Program-made: the position numbers and the translations under genes
Shown here: piece after piece, positions 5,906 to 7,184 of the stretch
Numbering within the stretch: the stretch's first letter is position 1
How the letters are laid out: each line of letters opens with the position of its first letter
DNA from: JANLSO01 sp031362405
Lineage (GTDB): Bacteria; Actinomycetota; Thermoleophilia; Miltoncostaeales; Miltoncostaeaceae
Direction: 5' to 3'
NCBI GenBank assembly: GCA_031362405.1
Contig: JANLSO010000088.1
Span: 1-7,184, forward strand
DNA: 7,184 nucleotides
Notes under the pieces: generated by a model
What the model was told of the DNA's origin: nothing
Database searches by the model: none
The model's input: only the letters and a program-made list of their open reading frames with translations

Positions 5906-7184
5906 GCCGCGGCGCGGCTCCCACGAAGCTCGCAGGTCCGCTGGATCAGGTTGTCGTTAACGAACCTCGCCCGGTAAAGAGCCCCGGTCAGCCCGGGCCC
6001 CGTGACGCGAACCTCGATGGTCGCCCCGGAGGCCAGTGATCGGCCGCCGAAGAGCCGGCCGATCTCCGCGCGAAGCACACGACCCTTTTTGAGCGAGAAG
6101 CGCGTGTTCACCGAACACACCGACGTGCACCTGACGCGGGCCGTAACACCACGCAGTTTGCCGGCGCTCTGAACCCTGTTGGTGTCACCGTCGCGCAGGC
6201 GCACCTCGATCGAGAATTTCTTGAGGACGCACGAACCATTGCGGCAACTGCCGTCCGGGTCTCCAACGATCACCAGGCGATCGGCGACGGCGGTCTCGAC
6301 GGTGAGGTCCTGCCCGGCGCTGGTGGTCCCATCGCCCTCGATGACCAAGCGATAGTGCAGACGCGAGTTCGGCGAGAGATTGCGCACGAGGCCGGTGATC
6401 GACGTGAGGCCGAACTTCCCCGCGGCGACCTCCACCTTCGGGGTGCGCTTGCCGTACGTGCTGGTCTTCCCCCACTCGAAGTACGCCGACAGCGGCCGGC
6501 CCTGGGGATCAACGGTGCCCGTGAGGGTCAGGCGGTCGGTCTGAACCTCGCGCGCCTGGGTCGTTGCGACGGGAATCGATGCAATCGCCGGCAGGGCGGT
6601 GCTCGTTGACTTGATCGGTCCGGCGGTCTCACCCCAGGGGTTCTTGGCCACCACCTGAAACTGGTACGCGGTGCTCGGGCGCAGGCCGCTCAGCGTCGCC
6701 GACACGCCGGTCGCGGCGGTTCCCTGACCGGCGCTTTGGTCGGGGGTACGGGCCTCGTTGACCGACGCGACGCCGTACCGTACGAACCAGGTCGTCTGCG
6801 AGCCGCCGGGTGTGATGGCGCCGTTCACGGTGAGGCCCGTGGCGCTTACCGAGGTGGCCTCACCGTTGGCGACAACGGGGGCGGGCGGCGGGCCGGGAAC
6901 CGCGAAGGTGAAAGCAGGCGAGCCGTTCGGCGAAAAGTCGATGTCACCCGATGCGGAGGCGGCGCTGTTGGTGCTTTGCACGACGATTCCCACCGGGCGA
7001 CCGCGCTGAACGCCAAGCACTGCGGTCGGGATGATCCACCCGAACTGACCGGAAACCGTCGCGGCTTGGATAGGTACATCGGTGCCGAAACTCGAGGTCG
7101 CCACGTTCCAGATCGCGTAGGCGGCGACGCTGGGGATACCGTTGGTGACACCGTCGATCAACACCCCAACGTCCGCACCAACCG
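5890..7184 (-). CDS. Fibronectin type III repeat surface/secreted protein, C-terminal part
   Basis: The frame runs open through the right edge; 430 residues are visible and the true start lies outside (a GTG at 7164 is internal). Residues 1 to about 96 form a probable beta-rich domain I cannot name. Two fibronectin-III-like domains follow: about 100-195 (with TWFVRYG and LSGLRPSTAYQFQVVAKNPWG) and about 205-297 (with LTLTGTVDPQGRP, AYFEWGKTSTYG and LSPNSRLHYRLVIEG). The rest, about 300-430, is a basic beta-type domain with six cysteines (313, 318, 352, 356, 417, 427), spaced as three close pairs, suggesting disulfides outside the cell. The domain style, especially the FEWGKTSTYG repeat and the GATIEVRVTGPG ending, is common in large exported proteins of Solirubrobacterales (from memory). 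It likely acts in adhesion or as a cell-surface or exoenzyme accessory; no catalytic site is seen. The signal peptide, if any, is outside the window. It overlaps the small downstream gene by 16 bases. Confidence 0.85.
   Translation of the reverse strand, partial: VGADVGVLIDGVTNGIPSVAAYAIWNVATSSFGTDVPIQAATVSGQFGWIIPTAVLGVQRGRPVGIVVQSTNSAASASGDIDFSPNGSPAFTFAVPGPPPAPVVANGEATSVSATGLTVNGAITPGGSQTTWFVRYGVASVNEARTPDQSAGQGTAATGVSATLSGLRPSTAYQFQVVAKNPWGETAGPIKSTSTALPAIASIPVATTQAREVQTDRLTLTGTVDPQGRPLSAYFEWGKTSTYGKRTPKVEVAAGKFGLTSITGLVRNLSPNSRLHYRLVIEGDGTTSAGQDLTVETAVADRLVIVGDPDGSCRNGSCVLKKFSIEVRLRDGDTNRVQSAGKLRGVTARVRCTSVCSVNTRFSLKKGRVLRAEIGRLFGGRSLASGATIEVRVTGPGLTGALYRARFVNDNLIQRTCELRGSRAAACARV

Noticed and set aside
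5529..5924. Alternative minus-strand frame of 131 codons over the small Pro-tail gene
   Set aside because: Arg/His/Pro-rich composition typical of a shifted frame; the 5576-5905 frame has a proper membrane segment.

Overview
High-GC bacterial DNA with dense, overlapping gene packing, frequent GTG starts and start contexts that lack a Shine-Dalgarno sequence. The riboflavin genes sit behind rpe, as in many Actinobacteria. The fibronectin-III surface protein (FEWG/YG…LSPNSRLHYRLV type repeats, a Cys-paired basic C-terminal domain) and the one-TM PknB-like kinase with an Ala/Gly-rich anchor recall the Thermoleophilia/Solirubrobacterales branch of Actinobacteria. That placement is inference from protein style, not from a marker gene.

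Layout. (1) Positions 1-2764, minus strand: a tight riboflavin operon read right to left, rpe > ribD > ribE > ribB/ribBA, the last cut by the left window edge. Junctions are a 4-base GTGA overlap, a 12-base gap and a 4-base ATGA overlap. Rpe equilibrates ribulose-5-phosphate with xylulose-5-phosphate. RibB uses ribulose-5-phosphate to make the four-carbon unit, RibD makes the pyrimidine unit from the RibA product, and RibE carries out the last step to riboflavin. (2) Positions 2765-2837: a 73-base divergent control region holding a candidate leaderless promoter for the plus-strand genes, a weaker one for rpe and two small dyads. (3) Positions 2838-3589, plus strand: a VapBC-type toxin-antitoxin pair, a ribbon-helix-helix antitoxin and a PIN-domain RNase toxin with all four acidic residues. 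(4) Positions 3603-5579, plus strand, only 13 bases after the toxin: a membrane Ser/Thr protein kinase with a complete catalytic domain, a Pro-rich linker, one TM segment and an extracellular region I cannot assign to a named family. (5) Positions 5576-7184, minus strand: a fibronectin-III surface or secreted protein open at the right edge, and a small one-TM protein with a Pro/Ala tail whose start lies inside its last codons. The small protein's stop overlaps the kinase stop tail to tail.

The riboflavin operon is ordinary. The less ordinary part is the VapBC-kinase tandem, where the kinase start has no visible ribosome site and is linked to the toxin stop by a six-codon mini-ORF, together with the shared anchor motif of the kinase and its convergent small neighbour. 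There are no gene-free stretches over 300 bases, and I saw no RNA genes, mobile elements or CRISPR arrays.
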